The notes: generated from the letters alone by a model not told the origin. A DNA stretch of 64,000 nucleotides from Streptomyces sp. TRM68416 (GCF_014596915.1 NZ_JACVWU010000020.1:62001-126000), one strand, 5' to 3'. Positions 20,226 through 29,916 are shown, counted from the stretch's first letter. Made by a program: numbers and translations.

Positions 20226-21103
20226 CGACCCCCCTGACCTGGCTCTACGTCCCCGGCGACCGCCCGCATGTGGTGACCAGGGCGCTGGCGGCCGGCGCCG
20301 ACGTCGTGGTGATCGACCTGGAGGACGCGGTCGCCGCCGACCGCAAGGAGTACGCCCGCGCCGCCACCGCCGAACGCCTCGCCGAGCCGCAGCCCCTCCC
20401 GGTGCACGTGCGCGTGAACGCCCTGGACGGTCCCCTGGCGGCGGCGGACCTCCGGGCGCTCGCCGCCCTCCCCGGCGTCGCGGGCCTGCGCCTGCCGAAG
20501 GTAACGTCCGCCGACCAGATCCGCCGGGTCGCCGCCGCCACCTCCCACCCGCTGTACGCCCTGCTGGAAACCGCCCTCGGCATCGAGCACGCCCACGCGA
20601 TCGCCCGCGCCCACCCCGCCCTGCACGGCATCGCCCTCGGCGAGGCGGACCTACGGGCCGATCTGGGCGTACGGGAGGACGCGGGCCTGGACTGGTGCCG
20701 CTCGCGCGTGGTCGTCGCCGCGCGGGCGGCCGGTCTGCCCTCCCCACCCCAGTCGGTCCACCCCGACACCCGCGACCTCGACGGCCTCGCCGCGTCCTGC
20801 GCCCACGGCCGCGCCCTGGGCTTCGTCGGCCGGGCCGCCATCCACCCCCGCCAGCTCCCGGTCATCGAACGCGCCTACCTCCCCACGCGGGAGGAACTGG
20901 AACAGGCGGAGACGATCGTCAAGGCGGCCTCGACCGACGAGTCCGCCCAGGCCCTCCCGGACGGCACCTTCATCGACGCGGCGGTGGTGGCGGCGGCCCA
21001 CAGAACCCTGTCCCTGGCCCGCCGCCCCTCTCTTTCCTCCGCCACGGCGAGCACCCGCGCGGCGTGTCCCGGCGGTGCCGAACTCGACGACACCCTTCGC
21101 TGA
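20222..21103 (+). CDS. CitE-like (HpcH/HpaI aldolase fold) acyl-CoA lyase
   Basis: 293 residues from ATG 20222, overlapping the CoA-transferase stop. Motifs of the CitE/malyl-CoA lyase group are in order: WLYVPGDRP, DVVVIDLEDAV (metal/acid region), VRVN, GLRLPKVTS, ALLETALGIEHA (metal Glu), IALGEADLRADLG (metal Asp) and AAIHPRQL. Such enzymes cleave citramalyl-, malyl- or 3-hydroxyacyl-CoA esters. No citrate lyase alpha or gamma subunit gene is near, so it is not part of a classic citrate lyase; it likely acts on the product of the adjacent CoA-transferase. A strong hairpin terminator follows. Confidence 0.85.
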   Translation: MTTPLTWLYVPGDRPHVVTRALAAGADVVVIDLEDAVAADRKEYARAATAERLAEPQPLPVHVRVNALDGPLAAADLRALAALPGVAGLRLPKVTSADQIRRVAAATSHPLYALLETALGIEHAHAIARAHPALHGIALGEADLRADLGVREDAGLDWCRSRVVVAARAAGLPSPPQSVHPDTRDLDGLAASCAHGRALGFVGRAAIHPRQLPVIERAYLPTREELEQAETIVKAASTDESAQALPDGTFIDAAVVAAAHRTLSLARRPSLSSATASTRAACPGGAELDDTLR

Positions 21104-21106
21104 CAC

Positions 21107-21146
21107 ACGAGGGGGGCGCCCCGGAATCCCGGGGCGCCCCCCTCGT
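21107..21146. terminator. Strong bidirectional hairpin terminator
   Basis: ACGAGGGGGGCGCCCCGG (21107-21124) pairs perfectly over 18 bp with 21129-21146, leaving a 4-nt AATC loop. It separates the convergent citE-like and lgt genes. Confidence 0.9.
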
Positions 21147-21161
21147 CGTACGTCCGACCGG

Positions 21162-22145
21162 TCAGCTCTTCTTGGCCGACCCGGCCTCGTCGTTGGCCTC
21201 GTCCTTCACTTCGGCGGATTCGGCCTCGTCACCGACGGCCTCGGCCTTGTCCTTGCCCTCGGCCTTGTCATCGCCTTCGGCCTTGTCGTCGCCGTCCGCC
21301 TTCTCGTCCTCTTCGGCCGAGCCGTCGGAGACACCCGGCTCGACCACGGCCTCCCGCCCCGGACGCTTCTTCGCCGACAGCGCGATGTAGAGCACCGCGA
21401 GCAGGAACACGAACAGCGAGGTCCAGTTGTTCAGCCGCAGACCGAGGATGTGGTGGGCCTCGTCGACCCGCATGTACTCGATCCAGAAGCGACCGGCGCA
21501 GTAGGCCGCGACGTACAGCGCGAACGCCCGCCCGTGGCCGAGCTTGAACCTGCGGTCGGCCCAGATGACGAGCACCGCGACGCCGATGCACCACAGCGAC
21601 TCGTACAGGAACGTCGGGTGGTAGGTGCTCGGGACCCGGCCGTCCGAGGAGGACGTGATCTCCACGGCCCACGGCAGGTCCGTGGCCTTGCCGTACAGCT
21701 CCTGGTTGAACCAGTTGCCCCAGCGGCCGATGCCCTGCGCGAGGGCGATGCCGGGGGCGACGGCGTCGGCGTACGCGGGCATCGGGATGCCGCGGCGCCG
21801 GCAGCCGATCCAGGCGCCCAGCGCACCGAGCGCGATGGCGCCCCAGATGCCGAGGCCGCCCTCCCAGATCTTGAAGGCGTCCACCCAGTCACGGCCCTCG
21901 CTGAAGTACAGCTCGTAGTCCGTGATCACGTGGTAGAGCCGGCCGCCGACGAGGCCGAAGGGAACGGCCCAGACCGCGATGTCGGCCACCGTGCCGGCCC
22001 GCCCGCCCCGGGCGATCCAGCGCTTGTTGCCGAGCCAGACGGCAACGAAGACGCCGATGATGATGCAGAACGCGTAGCCGCGCAGCGGGACGGGGCCGAG
22101 GTACAGCACTCCGCGCGACGGGCTGGGAATGTAGGCAAGTTCCAT
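21162..22145 (-). CDS. lgt: Prolipoprotein diacylglyceryl transferase
   Basis: 327 residues. Lgt adds diacylglycerol to the lipobox Cys of prolipoproteins in the membrane, the first step of lipoprotein maturation; lspA, the second step, is at 61.3 kb. Family marks: MELAYIPSPSRGVLYLGPVPLRGYAF, GGRLYHVITDYELY with the conserved His, and GIGRWGNWFNQELYGK. About seven membrane helices are visible. After residue ~272 it has a long hydrophilic tail of degenerate DDKAEG/DKAEA repeats ending GSAKKS, beyond the enzyme core and presumably cytoplasmic. It is last in the leftward trp-thioredoxin-lgt series. Confidence 0.96.
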   Translation of the reverse strand: MELAYIPSPSRGVLYLGPVPLRGYAFCIIIGVFVAVWLGNKRWIARGGRAGTVADIAVWAVPFGLVGGRLYHVITDYELYFSEGRDWVDAFKIWEGGLGIWGAIALGALGAWIGCRRRGIPMPAYADAVAPGIALAQGIGRWGNWFNQELYGKATDLPWAVEITSSSDGRVPSTYHPTFLYESLWCIGVAVLVIWADRRFKLGHGRAFALYVAAYCAGRFWIEYMRVDEAHHILGLRLNNWTSLFVFLLAVLYIALSAKKRPGREAVVEPGVSDGSAEEDEKADGDDKAEGDDKAEGKDKAEAVGDEAESAEVKDEANDEAGSAKKS

Positions 22146-22227
22146 GGCAGGGTCGACGCTACCGTGCCGCGCCGGGCGCGCGGCGGGCGCCCCGGCTACG
22201 GCTCCATAACGGGCCGGTGAGAATCTC

Positions 22228-23004
22228 TCACCCCTTGGCCGCCTCCTGCACCTGCTGCTTCAGCTTCGCGGGGGTCATCGACTGGTCCTGGTAGATGTTC
22301 TCGCCGTTGAGCAGGACGGTCGGCGTGCCGGTGAAACCGCCGTTGCGGAAGGCGTCGTTGGACTTGGCGACCCAGCTGTTGTGCGTGCCCTCCTCGACGC
22401 AGGTGCGGAACGCGGGCGTGTCCAGGCCGTCGACCTTGGCCGCCAGCTCGAACAGCTTGGCGTTCTTGGCGAAGGCGTCGTCGGTCTCCGGCGGCTGGTT
22501 CTGGTACAGCACGTCGTGGTAGTCGGCGAACTTCCCGGCGTCCTGGGCGCAGGCCGCGGCGTTGGCGGCGTTGCGGGAGCCGGTGCTGCCCATGTTGCCG
22601 TCGATGATCGTGGCCAGGTGGTACTCCACTCTCAGCTGACCGGCGTCCGTCAGCTCGTGGATCGTCGAGCGATAGGCGTCCTCGAAGGACTTGCAGGCGG
22701 GGCAGCGGAAGTCCTCCCAGACGACGAGCGTGGACTTGGCGTTCTCCTCGCCGACGGGCAGCGCGAGGCCGTCCTCGCCCTGCGCCCCCGAGGGGGCCAC
22801 GACCGGGCCCGCGGAGTCGCTGCCGTCGTCCTTGCCGGCGTTGGCGGCGACGACCCCGATCACCGCCGCGAGCCCCAGCACGCAGACGACGCTCGCGCCC
22901 ACGATCAGCGCGCGCCGGCGCTTCTCCGCGGCCTTCTGCTTCTCGCGCTCTTCCGCCAGCCGCTCCCGGGCGGTGCGCTTTCCCTCACGGTTCTTCTCGC
23001 TCAC
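22228..23004 (-). CDS. Membrane-anchored DsbA-like thioredoxin-fold protein
   Basis: 258 residues. The N-terminus is highly charged (EKNREGKRTARERLAEE, then EREKQKAAEKRRRA), followed by one membrane helix (32-54) and an extracytoplasmic thioredoxin-like domain with WEDFRCPACKSFE (active site CPAC at 101-104) and the cis-Pro loop FTGTPTVLLNG. It should form or exchange disulfides in exported proteins. It lies between trpA and lgt, but a hairpin at 23020-23044 probably separates it from trp transcription. A paralogue of the same build is at 51.8 kb. Confidence 0.85.
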   Translation of the reverse strand: MSEKNREGKRTARERLAEEREKQKAAEKRRRALIVGASVVCVLGLAAVIGVVAANAGKDDGSDSAGPVVAPSGAQGEDGLALPVGEENAKSTLVVWEDFRCPACKSFEDAYRSTIHELTDAGQLRVEYHLATIIDGNMGSTGSRNAANAAACAQDAGKFADYHDVLYQNQPPETDDAFAKNAKLFELAAKVDGLDTPAFRTCVEEGTHNSWVAKSNDAFRNGGFTGTPTVLLNGENIYQDQSMTPAKLKQQVQEAAKG

Positions 23005-23019
23005 ACCCCGGAAACGAAC

Positions 23020-23044
23020 CGGGGAGGCGCCCGGCGCCTCCCCG
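23020..23044. terminator. Hairpin terminator after trpA
   Basis: CGGGGAGGCGCC and GGCGCCTCCCCG are perfect 12-bp complements separated by a single C. It lies between the trpA stop and the next minus-strand start. Confidence 0.75.
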
Positions 23045-23112
23045 ATCCCAGGTCCACCCGTTCGAGTGACCGCTTCCGTGGCGTCGTCCCGATTACGGCG
23101 GGACGGGCGCCG

Positions 23113-23927
23113 TCATGCCGTGCCGCGTACGCCCTTCGCGAGGTCCCCGGCGAGCGCGCGGACGGCCTCGACACCGGCGGCGTCGTCCGGCGCGTCCAGC
23201 ATCCGCTTGACGAAGGCCGAGCCGACGATCACCCCGTCGGCGAAGCCCGCGACCTCGGCGGCCTGTTCGGCGTTGGAGACGCCGAGGCCGACGCAGACCG
23301 GCAGCTCGGTGCCGGTGGCCCGGGTGCGCTCGACCAGGTCCTGCGCCTGCGCGCCCACCGAGGCGCGGGTGCCGGTGACGCCCATCAGCGAGGCGGCGTA
23401 GACGAAGCCGCTGCCCGCCGCGGTGATCTGCGCGAGGCGTGCGTCCTTGCTGCTGGGCGCGACGACGAAGACCGTGGCGAGCCCGTGCTTGTCCGCGTGC
23501 TCCCGCCACAGCGCCGACTCCTGCACGGGCAGGTCGGGCAGGATGCAGCCGGCGCCACCGGCTTCGGCCAGCTCGGCGGTGAAGCGCTCGACGCCGTAGC
23601 GGTCGATGGGGTTCCAGTACGTCATCACGAGCACCGGCTTGCCGGTGGCCTCGTGGGCCTCCCGGACCGTCCGCATGACGTCCGCGATCCTGACTCCGCC
23701 GCGCAGGGCGATGTCGTCGGCGGTCTGGATGACGGGGCCGTCGAGGACCGGGTCGCTGTGCGGCAGCCCGACCTCGACGATGTCGGCTCCGCCGTCGAAC
23801 GCGGCCTTGATCGCCTCGATGCCGCCGTCCACGGTCGGGAATCCGGCCGGGAGGTAGGCGATGAGGGCCGAGCGGCCTTCCGCCTTGGCGGCGGCGAGGG
23901 TCTCGGACAGCAGCTGGATGTTCCCGC

Positions 23928-23931
<4 letters not shown>
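23113..23931 (-). CDS. trpA: Tryptophan synthase alpha subunit
   Basis: 272 residues from GTG 23929-23931, which overlaps the trpB stop (GTGA). The TIM-barrel alpha subunit cleaves indole-3-glycerol phosphate and channels indole to TrpB. Visible marks are LIAYLPAGFPTVDGG, DIVEVGLPHSDPVLDGP (Glu and Asp catalytic residues), GCILPDLP, FVVAPSSKDARL and VCVGLGVSNAEQAAEV. Last gene of the trpC-trpM-trpB-trpA series. Confidence 0.97.
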
Positions 23932-25211
<1,280 letters not shown>

Positions 25212-25270
25212 GCGGATACCTCACGGTGAGTGTGTGTTGGACGCACTAATCGCCGTGGGGGCGGGGATGG

Positions 25271-25489
25271 TCAGGCGGCTGCGGGCCCGATGTGGCTGGT
25301 CGCGCAGTTCCCCGCGCCCCTCACGGGGCGCTCAAGCCATCGCATGCCATTTACCTGGCCCGGCTCGTCACCGATGACGTACCGCACCCGGCGGCCGTGC
25401 ACCCTGCGCGCGGGCGCACGGCAGCCGCGGGGGCGGCAGCCGCGCGCGAGGCGGGCGTGCCGGTCCACGGTCGTCGCAGTGAGAGTCAT
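25271..25489 (-). CDS. trpM: TrpM-like small protein of the trp operon
   Basis: 72 residues from ATG 25487-25489; a TTG three codons upstream is an alternative. The protein is small and very basic (CRPRGCRAPARRVHGRRVRY), with the tail VIGDEPGQVNGMRWLERPV. It sits between trpC and trpB exactly where streptomycetes carry trpM (trpX), a small protein reported to modulate tryptophan synthesis and development. I recognise the position and general character; identity should be confirmed by alignment. No catalytic motif is visible. Confidence 0.65.
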   Translation of the reverse strand: MTLTATTVDRHARLARGCRPRGCRAPARRVHGRRVRYVIGDEPGQVNGMRWLERPVRGAGNCATSHIGPAAA

Positions 25490-25511
25490 CGGGGCCAACC
25501 CTACCGGGTGA

Positions 25512-26321
25512 TCATCCGCGGCCGTGTCGCAAGGCCGGGTGCTCGCCCGCCGCCACCAGGTCGGCGACGGCCGACTTGGGGTCGCGGCCGGTGACCAGGG
25601 ACTCGCCGACCAGGACCGCGTCGGCGCCGGCGTTGGCGTAGGCGATGAGGTCGTGCGGGCCGCGGACGCCGGACTCGGCGACCTTGACGATCCCGGCGGG
25701 GATCTCGGGTGCGACGCGCTCGAACGTCCCGCGGTCGACCTCCAGCGTCTTGAGGTTGCGCGCGTTGACGCCGATGACCTTGGCGCCCGCGTCCACGGCG
25801 CGCTCCACCTCGTCCTCGTCGTGCACCTCGACGAGGGGCGTGAGGCCGATGGACACCGCGCGCTCGATCAGCGACTCCAGGGCCGGCTGGTCGAGGGCCG
25901 CCACGATGAGCAGCGCGAGGTCGGCGCCGTACGCCCGGGCCTCCCACAGCTGGTACGAGGTGACGATGAAGTCCTTGCGGAGCACGGGGATGTCCACGCG
26001 TGCGCGGACCGCCTCCAGGTCGGCCAGCGAGCCGCCGAAGCGGCGCTGCTCGGTCAGTACGGAGATGACGGCCGCGCCGCCCGCCTCGTAGTCCGCGGCG
26101 AGGCCCGCCGGGTCGGCGATCGCGGCCAGGGCGCCCTTGGAGGGGCTGGACCGCTTGACCTCGCAGATGACCTTGACGCCGTCGCCCTTCAGCGCGGCGA
26201 CCCCGTCCTTGGCCGCGGGAGCCTTGGCCGCGCGCTCCTTGAGCTCGTCGAGGCTGACGCGCGCCTGCCGCTCCGCGAGGTCGGCACGGACTCCGTCGAT
26301 GATCTCGTCGAGCACACTCAC
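25512..26321 (-). CDS. trpC: Indole-3-glycerol phosphate synthase
   Basis: 269 residues from GTG 26319-26321, preceded by GGAAGGGGG. It converts CdRP to indole-3-glycerol phosphate. Key phrases: VICEVKRSSPSKG (catalytic Glu and Lys), VLTEQRRFGGSL, VLRKDFIVTSYQLWEARAYG, LVEVHDEDEVERA, GVNARNLKTLEVD and VAESGVRGPHD. Spacing to the DUF2752 gene upstream is 132 bp, so it may have its own promoter there. The trpF step has no gene here and is presumably done by PriA. Confidence 0.97.
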   Translation of the reverse strand: MSVLDEIIDGVRADLAERQARVSLDELKERAAKAPAAKDGVAALKGDGVKVICEVKRSSPSKGALAAIADPAGLAADYEAGGAAVISVLTEQRRFGGSLADLEAVRARVDIPVLRKDFIVTSYQLWEARAYGADLALLIVAALDQPALESLIERAVSIGLTPLVEVHDEDEVERAVDAGAKVIGVNARNLKTLEVDRGTFERVAPEIPAGIVKVAESGVRGPHDLIAYANAGADAVLVGESLVTGRDPKSAVADLVAAGEHPALRHGRG

Positions 26322-26453
26322 GCGAGCGGCCCCCTTCCAGACGGTTGACTTCTTGCGGACAAAACCGATGGTCACTGCGATGGTATCCGCAGGAGGGCGT
26401 AGGCCTCACATCCGGTTGACGCCAGTCTCTCTACCTGGACGTTCGCCCGTTGA

Positions 26454-26894
26454 TCAAGGATGCAGCCAGTCACCGAACGGCAGGTTCCGGACAACGGTGA
26501 AGACCAGCAGCAATGTGCCGGCCGCCCACAGGTGCACGGGCCCGAGGTCGAGCCGCAGTGGCCGGCCGCGCGCCGCCCGGACCACCCAGACGGTCCACAG
26601 CACGGCGAACCCCGCATAGCCCAGTACGGCCATCGCGTTGTCCTGGAGCGCCCCCGCGAAGTCCCCGTGCACGACGGCGTGCGCGCTGCGCAGCCCGCCG
26701 CAGCCGGGGCAGAAGACGCCGGTGTACTGCAGGAGCGGGCAGGCCGGGTAGTGACCCGGTTCGTTGGGGTCCACGGTGCCCACGTAGGCGAAGGCCCCCG
26801 CGACGGCCGCGAGCACCCCCGCGGGCACGGCCAGTCGCCGCAGCGGGGCGACGCGGGGCAGGACGCGCTGACGGTCGGCGTTCACATCTCGCAT
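26454..26894 (-). CDS. DUF2752 membrane protein
   Basis: 146 residues. It has the DUF2752 signature CPLLQYTGVFCPGCGGLRSAHAV, with Cys pairs, between membrane helices near residues 20-40 and 85-135. Function is unknown. It lies in the trp cluster upstream of trpC. A hairpin on its upstream side (26921-26951) separates it from the HGxxPAAW gene, so it may start the trpC transcript. Confidence 0.8.
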   Translation of the reverse strand: MRDVNADRQRVLPRVAPLRRLAVPAGVLAAVAGAFAYVGTVDPNEPGHYPACPLLQYTGVFCPGCGGLRSAHAVVHGDFAGALQDNAMAVLGYAGFAVLWTVWVVRAARGRPLRLDLGPVHLWAAGTLLLVFTVVRNLPFGDWLHP

Positions 26895-26920
26895 TGTGCC
26901 CCGGGGCGGCCCCGAACGCG

Positions 26921-26951
26921 CCCGAGGGGCGGCACCGGGCCGCCCCTCGGG
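26921..26951. terminator. Hairpin terminator inside the trp cluster
   Basis: CCCGAGGGGCGGC (26921-26933) and GCCGCCCCTCGGG (26939-26951) form a perfect 13-bp stem with a 5-nt loop. It lies just beyond the HGxxPAAW gene and should split the trpE and trpCBA transcripts. Confidence 0.8.
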
Positions 26952-26965
26952 AAGTCGTACGGAGA

Positions 26966-27214
26966 TCAGCTCTCCGCGCCCGCCGCCTCGCGCTGCGCGG
27001 TGACCGGCGCCTTGTGGGCGTCCTTGGGCTGGCCCATCCCCATGGCGCTCATGATCCAGCCGACGAGACCGCCGACGACCACGATGCCCATGCCGGCCCA
27101 GAAGCCCGCCGGCTGGGCCATCACCATGAAGGCGCCCGCGACGCAGAAACCGATGAAGGCGATTGTGACACCGGTCCAGGCGGCCGGGGTGTGACCGTGG
27201 CTGCTGCCCGCCAT
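26966..27214 (-). CDS. HGxxPAAW family membrane protein
   Basis: 82 residues from ATG 27212-27214, with GAGGAG upstream. The name-giving motif HGHTPAAW is at residues 6-13, followed by two membrane helices (GVTIAFIGFCVAGAFMVM and FWAGMGIVVVGGLVGWIMS). The family is confined to actinobacteria and is typically found in the trp cluster; its function is unknown. Confidence 0.85.
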   Translation of the reverse strand: MAGSSHGHTPAAWTGVTIAFIGFCVAGAFMVMAQPAGFWAGMGIVVVGGLVGWIMSAMGMGQPKDAHKAPVTAQREAAGAES

Positions 27215-27318
27215 GACTTGCTCCTCGTTGCTGTGTGTACGTCTCCGAGCCGGACGCTCGCCATCATTGTCCCGCACGCGCGCGGGGGAGGGACTCGGGG
27301 GTCGCTCTCGCGCGTCGC

Positions 27319-27957
27319 TCAGGCCCCGGTCGGATCCTCGCCCCGGTCCAGCGCCTTCCAGAGGTCCTCGGGCCGGTCGGGGTCGACCGCGGGGGCCTTG
27401 CGCGCGCGGGGGGCGCCGTTGCGCTCGTACCGGCCGGACATCGCCGGCCAGGCGGGCGCGTACCGCAGCGCCAGCAGCCCGGCGAGGAGCAGCAGCAGGC
27501 CGCCGACGGCCGCCACGTACGGCCAGGCGGTGTGGCTGAGCGTGCCGACGGTCGCCGCGGTGTCCCCGGTGGCGCGGGCCGCCTTCTCGTCGAGCGCGGA
27601 ACTGTCGTCCGCGCCGATCAGCGACGCCGCGACGATCCCCGCGCCGGACAGCGCGAGCAGCCCGGCGACGAACACCCGTCCGAATCGGTGGACGGCGAAG
27701 ACGGCGACGAGCGCGGCGAGGCCCACTATCGCCAGCGAGGCGGGCACGCCCGTGACGTCGCTGCCCCGGGCGGTCAGGGGGAAGTCTCCGCCGGCCACGG
27801 TCGCGGTGCCCTCCGACCACCGCTGACGCGTGGCCAGCAGCGCCACGGCCGCGCCGAGCGCACCGGACAGGAGGGCTACGGCGAGGCTGACGCGGCCGGC
27901 CCGGGCGGGGCCTGCGGCTTGGGCGTGGGGGTGAGGTACAGCAGTCACGTACTCCAC
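27319..27957 (-). CDS. Trp-region conserved membrane protein (TIGR02234-like)
   Basis: 212 residues from GTG 27955-27957. Four hydrophobic helices (about 22-42, 74-94, 97-116 and 146-166) are separated by short loops, with RQRWSEGTATV after the first, and the basic tail ends DPDRPEDLWKALDRGEDPT. This organisation and its position directly after trpE fit the Trp-region membrane protein family of actinobacteria. Function is unknown; involvement in tryptophan synthesis is inferred from position only. Confidence 0.75.
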   Translation of the reverse strand: MEYVTAVPHPHAQAAGPARAGRVSLAVALLSGALGAAVALLATRQRWSEGTATVAGGDFPLTARGSDVTGVPASLAIVGLAALVAVFAVHRFGRVFVAGLLALSGAGIVAASLIGADDSSALDEKAARATGDTAATVGTLSHTAWPYVAAVGGLLLLLAGLLALRYAPAWPAMSGRYERNGAPRARKAPAVDPDRPEDLWKALDRGEDPTGA

Positions 27958-28009
27958 TATCGCCTGAACCCCGGGCGAACCGTCACCCGGGGTTCATATG
28001 AGAAGCGCC

Positions 28010-29512
28010 CTATTTCTTCAGACGGTTCGCCGTGTGCACCGCGCGCAGGACCGCCGCCGCCTTGTTGCGGCACTCGTTGTCCTCGGCGACCGGGTCGGAG
28101 TCGGCGACGATGCCGGCGCCCGCCTGGACGTAGGCGGTGCCGTCGCGCAGCAGGGCGGTGCGGATGGCGATGGCGGTGTCGGAGTCGCCGGCGAAGTCGA
28201 GGTAGCCGACGCAGCCGCCGTACAGGCCGCGGCGGGAGGGCTCCAGTTCGTCGATGATCTGCATCGCGCGCGGCTTGGGGGCGCCGGAGAGGGTGCCGGC
28301 CGGGAAGCAGGCGGTGAGGACGTCGAAGGCGGTGCGGTCCCGGGCGACCCGTCCGGTGACCGTCGAGACGATGTGCATCACGTGCGAGTAGCGCTCGATG
28401 GACATGAAGTCGACGACCTCGACGGAGCCGGGCTCGCAGACGCGGCCGAGGTCGTTGCGGCCGAGGTCGACGAGCATGAGGTGCTCGGCGCGCTCCTTGG
28501 GGTCGGCGAGGAGTTCGTCGGCCAGGGCCTGGTCCTCCTGCGGGGTGGCGCCGCGGTGCCGGGTGCCGGCGATGGGGTGGACCATGGCGCGTCCGTCCTC
28601 GACCTTGACCAGGGCCTCGGGGGAGGAGCCGACGACGTCGAAGGCATCTCCGTCCCCGTGGGGGAATCGGAACAGGTACATGTACGGGGAGGGGTTGGTG
28701 GCCCGCAGCACCCGGTACACGTCCAGGGCGCTGGCCGTGCAGGGCGTTTCGAAGCGCTGGGAGGGGACGACCTGGAAGGCCTCGCCGGCCCGGATGCGCT
28801 CCTTGATGTCCTCGACGGCCGCCTGGAAGTCCGCGCCGCCCCACAGCGCGGTGTACTCGGGGAGTTCGGAGGGCGGGAGCACGGCGGGCGGCTGCGCGAC
28901 CGGCCGTGACAGGTCGGCCTCCATGGCGTCGAGGCGGGCCACGGCGTCGGCGTACGCCTCGTCCACGCCCGTGTCGAGGTCGTTGTGGTTGATCGCGTTG
29001 GCGATCAGCAGGACCGAGCCCTCCCAGTGGTCCATGACGGCGAGGTCGCTGGTCAGCAGCATGGTCAGCTCGGGGAGGCGCAGGTCGTCGTGGTCGCCGG
29101 GGCCGATCTTCTCCAGGCGGCGCACGATGTCGTAGCCGAGGTAGCCGACCATGCCGCCGGTGAAGGGCGGCAGGCCTTCCTGGTGGGGGGTGTGCAGGGC
29201 CTCGATGGTGGCGCGCAGGGCGGCGAGCGGGTCGCCGTCGACGGGGACGCCGACGGGCGGGGCGCCGAGCCAGTGCGCCTGGCCGTCGCGCGCCGTCAGC
29301 GTCGCGGCCGAGCGCACACCCACGAAGGAGTACCGAGACCATTGAAAGGCTGTGCGGCCGTTCTCCGCGGACTCCAGCAGGAAGGTGCCGGGGCGCTCGG
29401 CGGCGAGCTTGCGGTAGAGCGCGACCGGGGTGTCGCCGTCGGCGAGGAGCTTGCGCGTGACCGGGATGACGCGCCGGTCGGTGGCGAGCTTGCGGAAGGT
29501 CTCGAGGTCCAT
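28010..29512 (-). CDS. trpE: Anthranilate synthase component I
   Basis: 500 residues from ATG 29510-29512. It makes anthranilate from chorismate together with a TrpG subunit that is not in this window. The N-terminal domain has the LLES motif (45-48) that binds tryptophan for feedback inhibition. The chorismate-binding domain carries FEDGRAMVHP-type sequence (VEDGRAMVHPIAGTRHRG), DLGRNDLGRV, SPEALVKV and CFPAGTLSGAPKPRAM. It begins 11 bp after hisI. No Trp-rich leader peptide can precede it there, so attenuation at this point is unlikely. Confidence 0.96.
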   Translation of the reverse strand: MDLETFRKLATDRRVIPVTRKLLADGDTPVALYRKLAAERPGTFLLESAENGRTAFQWSRYSFVGVRSAATLTARDGQAHWLGAPPVGVPVDGDPLAALRATIEALHTPHQEGLPPFTGGMVGYLGYDIVRRLEKIGPGDHDDLRLPELTMLLTSDLAVMDHWEGSVLLIANAINHNDLDTGVDEAYADAVARLDAMEADLSRPVAQPPAVLPPSELPEYTALWGGADFQAAVEDIKERIRAGEAFQVVPSQRFETPCTASALDVYRVLRATNPSPYMYLFRFPHGDGDAFDVVGSSPEALVKVEDGRAMVHPIAGTRHRGATPQEDQALADELLADPKERAEHLMLVDLGRNDLGRVCEPGSVEVVDFMSIERYSHVMHIVSTVTGRVARDRTAFDVLTACFPAGTLSGAPKPRAMQIIDELEPSRRGLYGGCVGYLDFAGDSDTAIAIRTALLRDGTAYVQAGAGIVADSDPVAEDNECRNKAAAVLRAVHTANRLKK

Positions 29513-29523
29513 GGCCGGTGACC

Positions 29524-29916
29524 TTACTGATCTCCGGCCGGTGTGCCGGAGTCCTTGAGGAGTACGTCCGCGTCGAAGCAGGTGCGCGCGCCGGTGTGGC
29601 AGGCGGCGCCGACCTGGTCGACCTTGACCAGCACGGTGTCGGCGTCGCAGTCGAGGGCGACGGACTTGACGTGCTGGAAGTGCCCGGAGGTGTCGCCCTT
29701 CACCCAGTACTCCCGGCGGCTGCGCGACCAGTAGGTGCAGCGGCCGGTGGTCAGGGTGCGGTGCAGCGCCTCGTCGTCCATCCAGCCCAGCATGAGCACC
29801 TCTCCGGTGTCGTACTGCTGGGCGATGGCGGGAAGGAGCCCGTCGGCGCTGCGCTTGAGCCGCGCGGCGATCTCGGGGTCCAGCTGGCTGGGCCGGCGGG
29901 GCGTGCTGGTGGTCAT
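29524..29916 (-). CDS. hisI: Phosphoribosyl-AMP cyclohydrolase
   Basis: 130 residues from ATG 29914-29916; an in-frame ATG three codons upstream is possible, and neither has a strong ribosome site. It carries out the third step of histidine synthesis. Typical marks are QYDTGEVLMLGWMDDEAL, TTGRCTYWSRSR, the metal-binding CDADTVLVKV and GAACHTGARTCF. It is separate from hisE here and precedes trpE, linking his and trp transcription. Confidence 0.95.
   Translation of the reverse strand: MTTSTPRRPSQLDPEIAARLKRSADGLLPAIAQQYDTGEVLMLGWMDDEALHRTLTTGRCTYWSRSRREYWVKGDTSGHFQHVKSVALDCDADTVLVKVDQVGAACHTGARTCFDADVLLKDSGTPAGDQ

Noticed and set aside
20222..21103. True citrate lyase beta subunit
   Set aside because: No alpha, gamma or accessory citrate lyase genes are nearby; the CoA-transferase partner points to a free-standing CoA-ester lyase.
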